Origin: Coix lacryma-jobi var. lacryma-jobi
Lineage: Eukaryota; Streptophyta; Magnoliopsida; Poales; Poaceae
Length of the DNA stretch: 64,000 nucleotides
NCBI GenBank assembly: GCA_009763385.1
Contig: CM019830.1
Location: forward strand, 92,382,649 to 92,446,648
Direction of reading: 5' to 3'
Part shown: positions 33,579-43,894 of the stretch, in pieces
Position numbering within the stretch: the stretch's first letter is position 1
How the letters are laid out: every line of letters begins with the position of its first letter
The notes under the pieces: model-generated
Database searches by the model: none
What the model was told of the DNA's origin: nothing
What the model saw: the letters and a program-made list of their open reading frames with translations, nothing else
Translations under genes and position numbers: made by a program

Positions 33579-35383
33579 TTAACACTCAAGCTGCAAGGTT
33601 AGCACCACCATGCATCTACGGGATTTGCAATGTTTGTGACAAACATAAGCATCCACAAACATTCTCTTAAAGAGTTTGACAACGAGAATCAAGAGAAGGT
33701 TGTGATCCTCGTAGAAGCATGTGGTTTGAAGCAAAACGAACTCTAGAGAACCTAAAAGTGAGCATGTGACATGAGGGATCTCAAAAGAGAAGTTATCATG
33801 CTCATTAACAGATTCTTGCTTGGTTTCTAGAGTTGTTGCTTCACACATGTCCATGGCATGAAAGTTTCCGCACTGGAAAGATCTATCATGAAAGACGAGC
33901 GTTGATACTTGACTGCTGTCGAGAACAACGTTATGATGGCCAGAGGGACATGGATTAAGCTCGAGCGAGGATGGTACTGGACGTATCGTTTCACAAGGAT
34001 GAGATTGAAACTCAAACAAAACGCACGGAGCTATGCATTTTACCACCTCGCATGAGTTAGCGTTGGGCTGCTCCTTCGCCTTTGGATTTGCGGAACTAAC
34101 GATAGACTCGGCGGAAGTGATTGCTCCCAACTGTTCATCAGGGCCCCCACGGAATGGTTTCTCTATGGAAAGTTTTTCGAAAGGGTGGCCTAACAGAAGT
34201 TCGAATTCGAGGATGTCGTAGATATGAAAATCTAGGTGAACCACGTTTTCGTTTATTTCAAAAGGTACGGCCTTAGCAACTCCACAACACTCCCAGAGAA
34301 ACCCTGGCGGACCTTCAAAGAGTTTGTCGGTCAGGATTAGCGGAGTGTTACCCAAAAGAGATTCCGCTAAGAATTTTGACATGATATTTGTTCCGATCGA
34401 TGGGTTGCGAAGAGCATCGACAATTGTTCCCCTAAATGTGCAAGATATGGTCGTGGAGGGTGAAAGAATCCGAATTACATCAGAATAACGTTTCACCTCC
34501 ATTAACAATTCATTTGATGGCTCTATTTTAGGGGACACTTCATATGTCGAGCGTTTTTCGTACCTACGAAGGTTCGTGATTCTGTCATAATCCTCGAATT
34601 CAATTGCAAACTCCGAAGGATAAAGCATTATCGGTGTTTGCAGCTTGGGTGAGGGCTCAAAAGTCGAATCTTTGTATGGCAAAGTTGTTGATTTGACTGA
34701 TGAGGGCTCCTCAAAACTTGACATGCCCTTGTTTTGGAGAGGTTTTGGTTCTACAACGGGAGAAGTGTGCTTCTCTAGGAAGTTATCAAGGATTTTTCTC
34801 TGTTTCATTGTAGATTTGCTTGAAAACGACCCTCCAGCGGCCCTGTCAAGGACTGGGGCAGCATCTTCATCTAGACCCGTAGAAAAGAGATGCAATTGCA
34901 CGCTCTCGGGTAAAGACATGTTTGGGCTAGCGTGTAGTATCGTCAAATACCTGGCCCAGGCTGCACCTATAGACTCCTCATCTTGCTCGAAATGGAGGAT
35001 TTCCTTTGGTATAGAGGTTATACGAGATCTAGGGAAGAATGCAAGATAAAACTTGTTTTTAAGTTCTTCCCAATCCCCATTCACACTTTCTACGACATTA
35101 GCGTACCATTGTTTTGCCTCCCCATTGAGGGAAGACGAAACAATTTCCACTTAATCGTTTCTTTTGGCATTCCTGGGATGCTTAGGCATGAGCAAATTTC
35201 CTCAAGATCTAGCAAGTGGTTAAAAGAATCTTCATTATGAAAACCAGAGAAGTGTAGTGCCCGAGCTATGGATTTTAAATAAGGGTGGAGTCCATCATTG
35301 GATGAAAGTTTTGGAGAAGGTTTTGGCTCGACGAACTCCCCCTTTGAAGCGGACGGATTTTGAATTGGAGTGGTTGGCTTCAT
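33579..35383 (-). pseudogene. Gag-protease-like polyprotein, element C
   Basis: Minus-strand ORF starting MKPTTPIQNPSASKGEFVEP at 35383, shifted by one frame near 35143 and then open for 523 codons to 33579. The Gag core (LNGEAKQWYANVVESVNGDW, LKNKFYLAFFPRSRI) is typical of Athila/Tat Gag. Further on, TIVDALRNPSIGTNIMSKFL...GVAKAVPFEINENVVHLDFH...FELLLGHPFEKL aligns in order with the A/B protease (DLGASVSVMPK...GIAENIPVKI...PVDFVV...LILGRPF), but the Asp-Leu-Gly active site reads Asp-Ala-Leu. So this is a protease fold that is probably inactive. The last 150 residues are not recognised. Apart from the single frameshift it is well preserved. Confidence 0.75.
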
Positions 35384-35474
35384 GATAGAAAAGGTAAAAA
35401 GAAAATATTTTTGGTTTTTATAAAAAGGGATACAGATACGAGGATAAACTAGGTTCGAAGAAAATAGCAACCGT

Positions 35475-35492
35475 TCCCCGGCAACGGCGCCA
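35475..35492 (-). other. Primer binding site, tRNA-Asp type (element C)
   Basis: Minus strand TGGCGCCGTTGCCGGGGA, perfect, eight bases (AGCATTTC) after the LTR end at 35501. Confidence 0.85.
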
Positions 35493-35500
35493 GAAATGCT

Positions 35501-37016
35501 TGTTGACACTTACTAACGTCGTTACTAAGAATGGACCTTACGATCCATCCCCGGCAACGGCGCCAGAAATGCTTGTTGGTATTTCTTAGCGTAAGTAGAA
35601 GAATCCGCAAGCGCACGGAATTACCGTTGTAGCACTTCACCCGGTGGTATTCAGGGTATCGTATTTCCACGAGGAACGGAGGTATTTCTTCTATCTAGTT
35701 CGTCCAAGGACAACACAAGGGTAGAGAAAGAGAGGGGAATAGAGACGGATCGCTAAAGCTTTACTGTCTAAAGATAGATAAACGTTACTTCTACTTGTTC
35801 ACTTCGGGCACCGGCTTATACCTGGTCTGCCAGGTAACTCCGGCCTTTGTGTAGCTCTACGCCGTAACTGAACGTGGGGAAAACTAAGGGCAAACAGGGC
35901 TGTCACCACCTGCCGCCGATCCCTCACCCATGGATTACGAGGCAAACGAAGGTGAACCCTAGCCTAGACACCACGTCTACGCTATTGATCACTACTCTAG
36001 CGTTGCGCAGGAACCCCTCCAAATGATTCAGAGGTTCCTCTACTAGAGTATCCGCTACGAGAACGGACGACGAACCCACAAACAAGAAGAGATAAAGTTT
36101 ATCTAATCAAAAGAACAATAATACTGTAGAAACCACGAACACTTACTATGTATGGATCCCGATGTGGGTACAAGGTAAGGGCTCGTCGAGGTACAAGCTC
36201 GGGGAGAGACCGACAAGCCCGGTACTTCCCCTCTCTCTTCCCTCACATCTCACTCTCCAACTCTAGAAAGCTACTAGGGCATAGCCCTAAGGAGTGGGGA
36301 TCTACTCAAGAGAGAGGCGCTCTTCTATTCCTTTGTGTGTTGTTGTTTTGGCCTCCCCTCCTCCTCTCCTTATATAGGTGCTTTAGGTCGGTTTAGGAGG
36401 GACTTCGCTGCAAAAATCACCCGGAACCGCCTTAGGGAGGAGTTAATGCACTGCCTCAACAAAATTGGGCTGAAACCGTCGTTCTAGGGGGGCGGTCGAC
36501 CCAGGGGGCGGCAGCCCCCTGGCTGGGCCCCCGTGGGCTGGGCCAAAGCCCATTTGGCCTGAAATGTCGTGCTGGGTCTGAATCTGGTTGAAGTTTGATG
36601 CACTTCTATATGGGCTTTTTGTGTCCTTGTTCATTTTGCGCATTTCGGCGTGTTGGATTGCGCCTTTTTGGTTGTTATCCACCTGTATGCATGTTTATGG
36701 TCTACAAAACATAACTTTGCACTACATGTGGAACTTGGTTAGCAATAAATGTATATATATGAGTAAAATGCATGCTTCTTATTCCCTGGATTGCATGGTA
36801 GGTGGGCCACTTGGTATTTGTGTTGCATAATGATGTTTTATGCATTATTTTCCTTGCCTTTATATGCATTTCCATCGATGTATGCTTGTAAGCGAATAAT
36901 CACCAAAACTCGTGGAATGCATTAGTGTAAAGCCCTATTCACTAGTCTTGGGAATATTTTTTTATATTTTTATAATGAAGTTGGTGGTATAAAATATGAG
37001 TTAAGGACCACCAACA
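35501..37016 (-). repeat. Element C 5' LTR
   Basis: Minus strand TGTTGGTGG...GTGTCAACA, 1516 bp. TATATAA box on the minus strand at 36377-36370; internal PBS-like copy at about 35550-35567. Confidence 0.9.
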
Positions 37017-37506
37017 GTGTCATATTGTTAGCATCAACAAGGTGATATAACACCACAGAAGGGCCTAAAATCAACGAAAAACCTTTTGTAAACAAACGAT
37101 TTCCACTTGTCCTTGAAGTTTATTTTAATGTAGGAAATTGCAGGGTTTTTGAGCAAAATGACCAAGAGGACCCACCATGAGGCGAGCACACTCACCTGGG
37201 CTCACTTTGGGCCAAGGTGGGCTGGCGCCTGCCACCCATCACTGGCGGCCGCCAGGGGAGTGAGGCCCAAACTCCTCCCCTGCCACGTTACTGATCCAGG
37301 GGAGGCATGCCACACTCATTTGTAGCCATTGATCACTTAGGTCATTGCATCCAAGGGCCAAGAAGGGATGTCACATGGATCATGACCCAATTGCCCATGT
37401 GACGGTTATTTAGACATGCAACCGACCTTGGAACCGCCTCTCTGGAGCTCCTGGATGTCGTTGAAGCAAAGGCGGTGGATCCAACGGCCAGGGGGGTGGC
37501 GGCCAC
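37017..37506 (+). repeat. Element B 3' LTR, piece 2
   Basis: Continues the LTR from C's TSD (GTGTC) to D's TSD. It ends GGTGGCG then GCCAC, the left TSD of D with one G-to-A change. Confidence 0.85.
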
Positions 37507-40500
37507 TGTAACACCTCTGGTGTTAAGCTAGCATGACATCATTTTCTCATCATGCATGATCATCTCATGAGCATGAAGCATTCACATGTTGTTCTTTTCT
37601 CACTTAAAAATGTCATTTCATGTGATGGTTTGCTTATAAAACTGCTATGATGTGTGTTGCTTGGCTTGCTTTGAAGTGGGTTGGTCTTCCAAACCATCTA
37701 ACTTTGTTGAGGAGTCAAAATGAAGGCATGTTTATGCTCGTCATTTTGGCTAATCAAGTAGCTCAACCCAGTCAACCCTATAGAGCCTAAAGAGCCTTTT
37801 GTTTGACTAACTAAGACGTCCTTGATAGAAGCTTTGCATGGCTGTGGGCCCTTAATCAAAAGTGTGTAGAATTTAGAGTAGAACAAAAGTTGTTTAAGGA
37901 CCAACTCATGAAAATGGGTTTAGCATGGTGCTTTAGGGTCCACAAGGCAGAATTGGAGAGGTTTTGGACTTAGAAATTTTTCTAAGTCCTAAAGCTGAAT
38001 TTCAGTTCGGCCAGGCCATGTTTGGCATCATCCCGAGCCTAATCCAAGCCGAACTAGTGATCGATCCTATAACCAAAGTTGCAGTCGATGTATAACTCTA
38101 ACCAGCAGCGCAATTGGTTTAGCTTTTGATGGAGTGGTTAGCGAGTTAATCACGTTTGAAAATAGGCCGTCAGTCGGCCCAGGGCTTAACTGAATCGCCC
38201 GATTCAGTTCAAATCCAGCCAGCGCGTCGTGGCCGACCGCGCGCAGGGGAAGAACGCCGCGTGGCGCTCGATTCCCGGCCAAACCCAGCCAGCGCGCGCA
38301 GCGTGGCGAGTCTTGACCGCCCGCGCACGCTCTCCTCCACCCAGACGCGCTCACTCTCGCTCTCTGCCTTGCTCTGTGCTCTCGCCGGCGACCGAGCGGG
38401 CGAAAAGGGGGGAAGTCGCCGTCCACCGTCGTCTCGCCGTGTTTTCGCCCCGCAAACCCCACCGCCAACCTCGCCTTCGCGTCCTGCTTCGCCTGCCGTA
38501 GCCAGCTCTCACTAGAAGTGCCTAGGTAAGCCGCGGGACGAGCTTCTGCCATGGCCGCCATGACCGCCGAGCTCGGTCCGCCGTGGTCGGCTCCCTTCCC
38601 GTGGGTTCCAAGATGTCTTAGCTAGTGTTCGTGAGTCAGTGCGCGTCCAGGAAGAAGGTAGTGAAGTCAGTTTAGCCGATTAGGGTTTGGTTGCCTCGGT
38701 ACGCCGTCGCCGCCGTCTGCCATGGTTGCCAGAGGATGGCATGGCGTGGTCTCGAGGGTTTGCAGTGAAATCCGTGGCGTCCGAGCCTTGCGCTAGGTCC
38801 GTGGGAGTTCGAGGAGTAAGAATCGTGTGTTGGTTGGCCTCGGAATGGCCGGAGATGCCCGGCGTGGTGAGCCCGCGCCACCGTGGCCGCCATTGCCGGC
38901 GTTGTGCTCGATCCGTCGTGTCGCTGGGGTCGAGTGGGGTACCATTCGACGCGGGTTGATGAGTGGAGTCGGGAGGTGGTGATGGTTTCGCTGGAGGAGC
39001 CGCCGTCGGCGAGCTCCGGCGAGGTCAACGCCTCCTCTGCTTTCGGGAGTGTGGCAAGTGGGGTCGCTTTGACCTCGGGCCCCAGCTGTCAGTTGCTTGG
39101 GTGCAAGTTTGCTGTGTGCGTGTAGCAGTTAGGGTTTAGGGTTTTTGAATAAATGTTTTGCAGAAATGTTGGTAATGCTTGTTTAATTCATATCTTGAGC
39201 TTTGTATATGCTAAAAATGTGAAACTAATTTTGTTAGGTTTGTTCTAAGGAGTTCTATATATGAAAAATATGATATGCCCAGTTATGATAGTTTTTATGT
39301 GCAGTAATAATTAATTTATGTTTAGGCTGATATCTTGTTTAATGCATAGTAAATTATGTCTTGCTCAGAAAAATGTGGCTCTTGTTTTGTCAGGCTTGTT
39401 AAGTGATGTAGAATCACAGAAAAATGATAAATGCTGTTTGACTGTGGAAGAATTTGAAATTAGCCTTTAAATTGATTAAATGTTGTTTTCTTGTATGATT
39501 TTTAGTAAATAAAATATATGGAATATGAGTCTCATAATAATTTTTATAGACTGCTCTTGTACTAAGAAGTTCTGAATAAAAATATAAAATTTGTTGTTTG
39601 ACACTTTTCAAGATGGGGTGTAGTTCAAAGTGTCTTTTCACCTTGTTATTTGTCCTTTTCATACAGAACTGTGTATAAATGCAAATGACTTGAAATTTGT
39701 ACAGCATGCCTTGTTCTTAGCTAGGAACCTACAGTAATTTTTGTAGATTTTTCTGACGCTGTTAGCTATGGGTTGCTGTTATAGGCTTGTTTTAATGGCT
39801 TAAATGGTTTAATTAAATTAAGCATTTGTGTTGGGGGACCAGCAGGGGTAAAATGGTCTTTTCAGTGCATGCATATTAACTGCACTTTGTGTGAGTAGTA
39901 TAGCTACTCTCTAGATAGAGTGTTCCACTCTACCGGAGAGGAAATATGTACCTATTCGGTCAAATTCAATTGTAATGCACTCCTCCCATGCACCTGTGGC
40001 ATTCATTCATTTCTGCATATGCATCATAACAGGTTCGGTAGAGGAGACCGCAGCAACAGAGGAAAGCGAGGAGCAGCAGCCCCAGGAGCAGGAACAAGGA
40101 GCTGCCGGGGAAGCGCTTGAGGAGTAGCCCCAGAGTGCCCGAACCATCAACCAAGCACGTTCGAGAAAGGCAAGCCCCGGAGCATTTCTAACTACCTATG
40201 GTTTATAATTAACTCAATCTGTTCATGCCTGTTGCATTAAGTATAGGAGTTGCTTGATACCGTTGATGCATTACTTTCCATACCTTGTTATCTTGATATA
40301 TTATCCTTGTTACCTAATTAGAGTAGAGCTCGAGTTATGCTTAGTTCTGCTTAGACCGATAGATGTCGGGCAACCTTCATGTTACACGCGAGTAATAGGT
40401 GGTTACACGACCGTTAACGGGATATTGCCATTAAGTGAGATAACTGAGTGTTGTGGAAAATGGAGATCGGCAAACTCCTGTAGCATTGTGCTACAGTATT

Positions 40501-41690
40501 TCTAGCCGTGTTTTTCGGGAAAACAGTATCATGTAAGATGGACTTCTTGTCATGTTGAACGCATGTCCCACATTTACCTGGAAGGATAACTCGTTCCGAC
40601 CGCGAAGCCGCTCATTGTTCCAGGCCGGCTCTCAGGTCCCACGCATCAGCCGAAGCCACGAAGGGGGTAGTGGGACGCGGGGGCGCGAAAAGTAAGACCC
40701 GGGTGATGGTGGTTAAGTCCAACTCCTTGGCAGTCGGGCTTGCCTCCGGGTGTGATGGTGGCGGTTGAAACCGCGACTTCCTGGAACAGTGTTGTGGTCA
40801 TCTGTACCTCACCGACGGGTGAGTATGGTTTGTGTGGGGAATAAATCACCAGCTGGTTAGTAATCGATTATAATCGCCATCGCTCCAGGATAGTGAGCAC
40901 TTGACTTGAACGCTAATCGACCTTGATACTGGAATTGTGGAACACGTGACAGCTATCTTTATGCTTTTGGCAATGGTTACTCGGTCTGTTTGTTATATTT
41001 TGGTGATTGTTGGATCACTACCATGTTTGTTATAGTACAGGGGCTAACCTAGTAAACATGTTAATTACTATTTAATTGGCAGCTAGTAAATAGGAGGATC
41101 ATTTAATTAACCTTTGGCTTTTACGCAAAATGTGGTCTAAATACCAGCTCCACTATACTCTAGCCTTGCATACTCCTTGGTGTCGGCTTATTTCTGGTTT
41201 AAGTCGGGTAAGTCTAGCTGAGTACTTTCTCGTACTCAGGGCTTTGTTCCCTTTGTTGTTGCAGATGGCCAAGTCTTCCATGGTTATTGCATCAACTGTC
41301 TCTTTCCAGCTTTGGGTGATATCTAGGTCACGGGCAATGACCTCTTCCATCCGTATCTTTTGCTATGTTAAGGATGACTACTAGATGGCACTGTAATCAC
41401 TATGCGTGTGTGGGTGATTTCAAGAACTATGTTTCAAGTTAAGCTTCTGCGACTTATTTCCGAACATGGATTGAAATAACTAAGTTGCTACTCTGAACTA
41501 TTTATGTAATCTCTGTCGTGTGATGATCGATGCTGAATTATTACGATCCTATGTTATTGATGTTGGAAAGTTTGAAATCCTTCGTGATTTCATGGACTGC
41601 CGGGTTTATATGGCCTCCTGTGCTGCAAATTTACTGCCCCGGTAGGGAATTTCGTACTTGTGCTCTTATAAATTGGTCGGTTCTGTTACA
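37507..41690 (+). repeat. Element D 5' LTR
   Basis: Starts TGTAACACCTCTGGTGTTA (terminal inverted repeat) and ends TTCTGTTACA. GC-rich island at about 38190-39120, with a donor-like CCTAG/GTAAGC at 38525/38526. Exon-like block at 40033-40169. A pyrimidine-rich acceptor TTGTTGTTGCAG precedes ATGGCC at about 41265, followed by a short open frame (MAKSSMVIAS...) to 41384. No recognised gene. Confidence 0.9.
40033..40169 (+). other. Exon-like block inside element D LTR
   Basis: A 137-bp block between a CATCATAACAG acceptor and a GAGAAAG/GCAAGC GC-type donor. Its frame is acidic and Gln/Glu-rich (in the 3' LTR copy, EESEEQQPQEHEQGAAGEEL) and runs into GKPRSISNYLW. The 5' LTR copy has a TAG in this frame; the 3' LTR copy at about 50883-51019 is open. 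Element 1 has the equivalent at 2757-2864. Confidence 0.45.
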
Positions 41691-41692
41691 GC

Positions 41693-41704
41693 TGGCATCG
41701 GAGC
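41693..41704 (+). other. Primer binding site, tRNA-iMet type (element D)
   Basis: TGGCATCGGAGC, two mismatches to the plant consensus TGGTATCAGAGC, two bases after the LTR. Confidence 0.7.
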
Positions 41705-42487
41705 ATAATTCAGCGGGCACTATGCACATGACTAAATTTTGGATAATAAAAAGAATCTGGGTATAAAACTATTTTCCAAAATTCACAAGAGTTGGTGTTG
41801 AAAGATAATTTTTTTTGAAAAAAAAAATTTATGTGTGCCAGTGGTCATATCCTTTATGCCCATAGGATCTCAGGTGGCTTATTTAAGTACAAACTTGGGA
41901 AAGGGTCTTGCATCATACTTGATTTTCGTTTATTCTGTCGTCCATATGGCAAGGGTGAAATTGTATGGGTGCTATTCTTCGGAATAGTAATGTATGGATC
42001 AGTTGCCTCTACGCCAAGGTAAGGAGAGTTGTGAGAGCATGGTCGAACAACTGTCGGCCTAGGGAAGTGTTAGTTGGTACTGAAACCTGTGCATGTCAAC
42101 ACACGGGTGCGGGTGAAGGTACTCAGTAACGGGGGTGATACTGTTTGATGGGTGCATATACTGCTTACGTGTATACGGGGTGTACACCTAGGTGAGTATC
42201 TAGATTTAAATTTCAGCAATGCATGATATCATACTGTGGGACAGGGCTGAAATGGATTTTCTGCAGGTACATTAACTGCGTATCGTTAGAACGCAATAGT
42301 TAACGTATGAGAGTATCGTGGTTTGCCACCGCATAGTTCCTATGTAGTGGAAAGGACGTACGGGACGTTTTCATACATATCATAGCATGATGCTTTCTTT
42401 CCTTTTGCATTACTTCCTCCCTAATTATAGATTTATTGCTCGAGTTGGAAAACCCATGCTTATGTTATCATGATAATCTTGCTACAG
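41705..42487 (+). other. Element D leader with candidate intron
   Basis: 783 bp without a clear gene. A strong donor CCAAG/GTAAGG is at 42018/42019, and the leader ends TTGCTACAG exactly at the ORF0 ATG. An intron 42019-42487 would put ORF0 next to the leader; 42019-43894 would skip ORF0 and put gag there. Both are predictions from splice-site sequence only. Confidence 0.45.
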
Positions 42488-43573
42488 ATGGCACGGACTA
42501 AGGAAACCGCACGTAAGTCGATGGGCGGCAGGGTCCCCAGACACTAGTTGGCACCTAGGTCGGAGAGGTGCAAGGACAAGTTTCTGGATGTGTTTGGGAC
42601 ACCTACGTTGCTTTGGAGGGTTCTGCGTTCTGTGGGATACCTGGATGGTCGGGAGCCTCGCTACTTCTGGTCGAGAGAGCCTCTGGGAGACACCACCTTG
42701 GTTTATGTTACCGCGGTGGTGAAGCCCAAGGAAGAAGGATCTGTGTGGTCCGGTTGGATGTACGAGAGCAAAGGAAGGGATCCTTGGGAGGGTGCGCAGT
42801 CAGCAGCGTTTCTCATCCTTCAGGACATTATGGAGCGGTTCCCGGAAGACCTCAGTCGGGCTCTGGCAGGAGTGTTTCCGAGGGCAGACCTGTTCAGGGA
42901 TGTTTGGGTGCAGACCAAGCAGGAAGCTGTTGAGGGCAGTTCTAGTGAGCTTCAGGCGTGTGATGGCCCAGCAGCAAGTGCCATGTATGCGGTAATGAAG
43001 GGGTACGCGGTCATGCAACACAGCTTGTGCAGTATGACTGAGTCCTTTCACCATGTCAGGGATGAGAAAAGGCAAGCTCAGCGTGAGTTCGATGAAGAAA
43101 TGGAAAAGATGCAAGAAGAGCTGAAGCAGATGACCATAGAGAAGGACCAGACTGTTCGCAGGAATGTGGTTGCACCTCAGGAGATCATCAGGCTGCAGGA
43201 GCAGCTAGGGCGTGCAAAACACGCTAATCAGAGTGCGGAAAACCAGATGATAAAGCTTCTTCAGCAACGGAACCAGGCGTGGGAAGAAGAGTTTGACTTG
43301 AGGGCTCGCATCATGATCTTGGAGCAACAGCTGGCGGCAACCGAAGCCTACAACAACAACCTCCATGAGGAAGTGCATCGCCTCCAAAACCAGCTTCACC
43401 CATACCATCCTCCCGGTGCGGCCGAGATGGATACGGAGCTGGGCATCGTTCTCACTGATGGTGGTGATGAAGATGGAGGAATGCTCTTCGCCAACCAGGC
43501 CGAGGAAGAAGAAGAAGAAGATGGTGGAGCTGACGACGCCGAGGGTCACGTGTCCGATGCTGAGAGCGATTAG
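42488..43573 (+). pseudogene. Histone H3-tail-like coiled-coil protein of element D (ORF0)
   Basis: About 361 codons between PBS and gag. From the ATG at 42488: MARTKETARKSMGGRVPRH, then TAG (42545-42547), then LAPR. The stop is a CAG-to-TAG change: element 1 has Gln there (RHQLAPR), as does H3 (Q19). H3 R2, K4, R8, K9, S10, G12, G13, P16 and R17 are kept; K14, K18 and K23 read Arg, His and Arg. After the tail comes a globular-looking part absent from element 1 (FGTPTLLWRVLRSVGYLDG, REPLGDTTLVYVTAV, WEGAQSAAFLILQDIMERFP), then a long coiled coil (about residues 190-300) and the shared motif NNLHEEVHRLQNQLHPYH with PGAAEM, and an acidic C-terminus ending GHVSDAESD. Apart from the stop it is open. 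No histone fold. The family may exist in databases as hypothetical or histone-like proteins; I cannot check. Confidence 0.85.
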
Positions 43574-43894
43574 AGCTTAGGTTTCGATGTTTATCGTTGT
43601 GACCATGTGTATCATGTGTGTCAGATCTATCGAACCAGTGGTGTGTTGTAAGCTTAAGAACCTCGTTGCTACCTTTGAACCGTTTTAAGTATCAGACCTT
43701 CATTGTGTTTTATCCGTGCGTATCCATGCGAGTATTAAGCGCTTTTCGTATAATCTGTTTGTGATGTTATTTATGTGGAACGACTTGTGAATGTGCCTTA
43801 TTGTATGAACTATGTTCGAATACAGTACTGCAATCATTACGCATTTTGATCTATATATATGGCATCACTCATCGATTATTGATTGGCTATGCAG
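43574..43894 (+). promoter_or_regulatory. ORF0-gag spacer with 3' splice acceptor
   Basis: 321-bp AT-rich spacer, ending GATTGGCTATGCAG exactly before the gag ATG. It contains an ATATATAT run near 43850. No coding sequence. Confidence 0.5.

Larger units (their letters stand above)
29551..37016 (-). mobile_element. Element C: gag-protease-only Athila-like element (minus)
   Basis: A 7.47-kb insertion in B's 3' LTR with TSD GTGTC (29546-29550 and 37017-37021). On the minus strand it runs from LTR 37016-35501, tRNA-Asp-type PBS (35492-35475), broken gag-protease (35383-33579), about 2.5 kb noncoding, a GGGGGAGCT tract, to LTR 31051-29551. No RT, integrase or second ORF. LTRs are 1516 and 1501 bp and look nearly identical, apart from an indel near 36490 and a few substitutions, so it is the youngest-looking insertion by eye. 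Confidence 0.85.

Noticed and set aside
38067..38561. 164-codon minus-strand ORF in element D LTR (and its copy at 48911-49405)
   Set aside because: It lies in a GC-rich island that is open in several frames on both strands. No domain was recognised, and its presence in both LTRs follows from LTR duplication.
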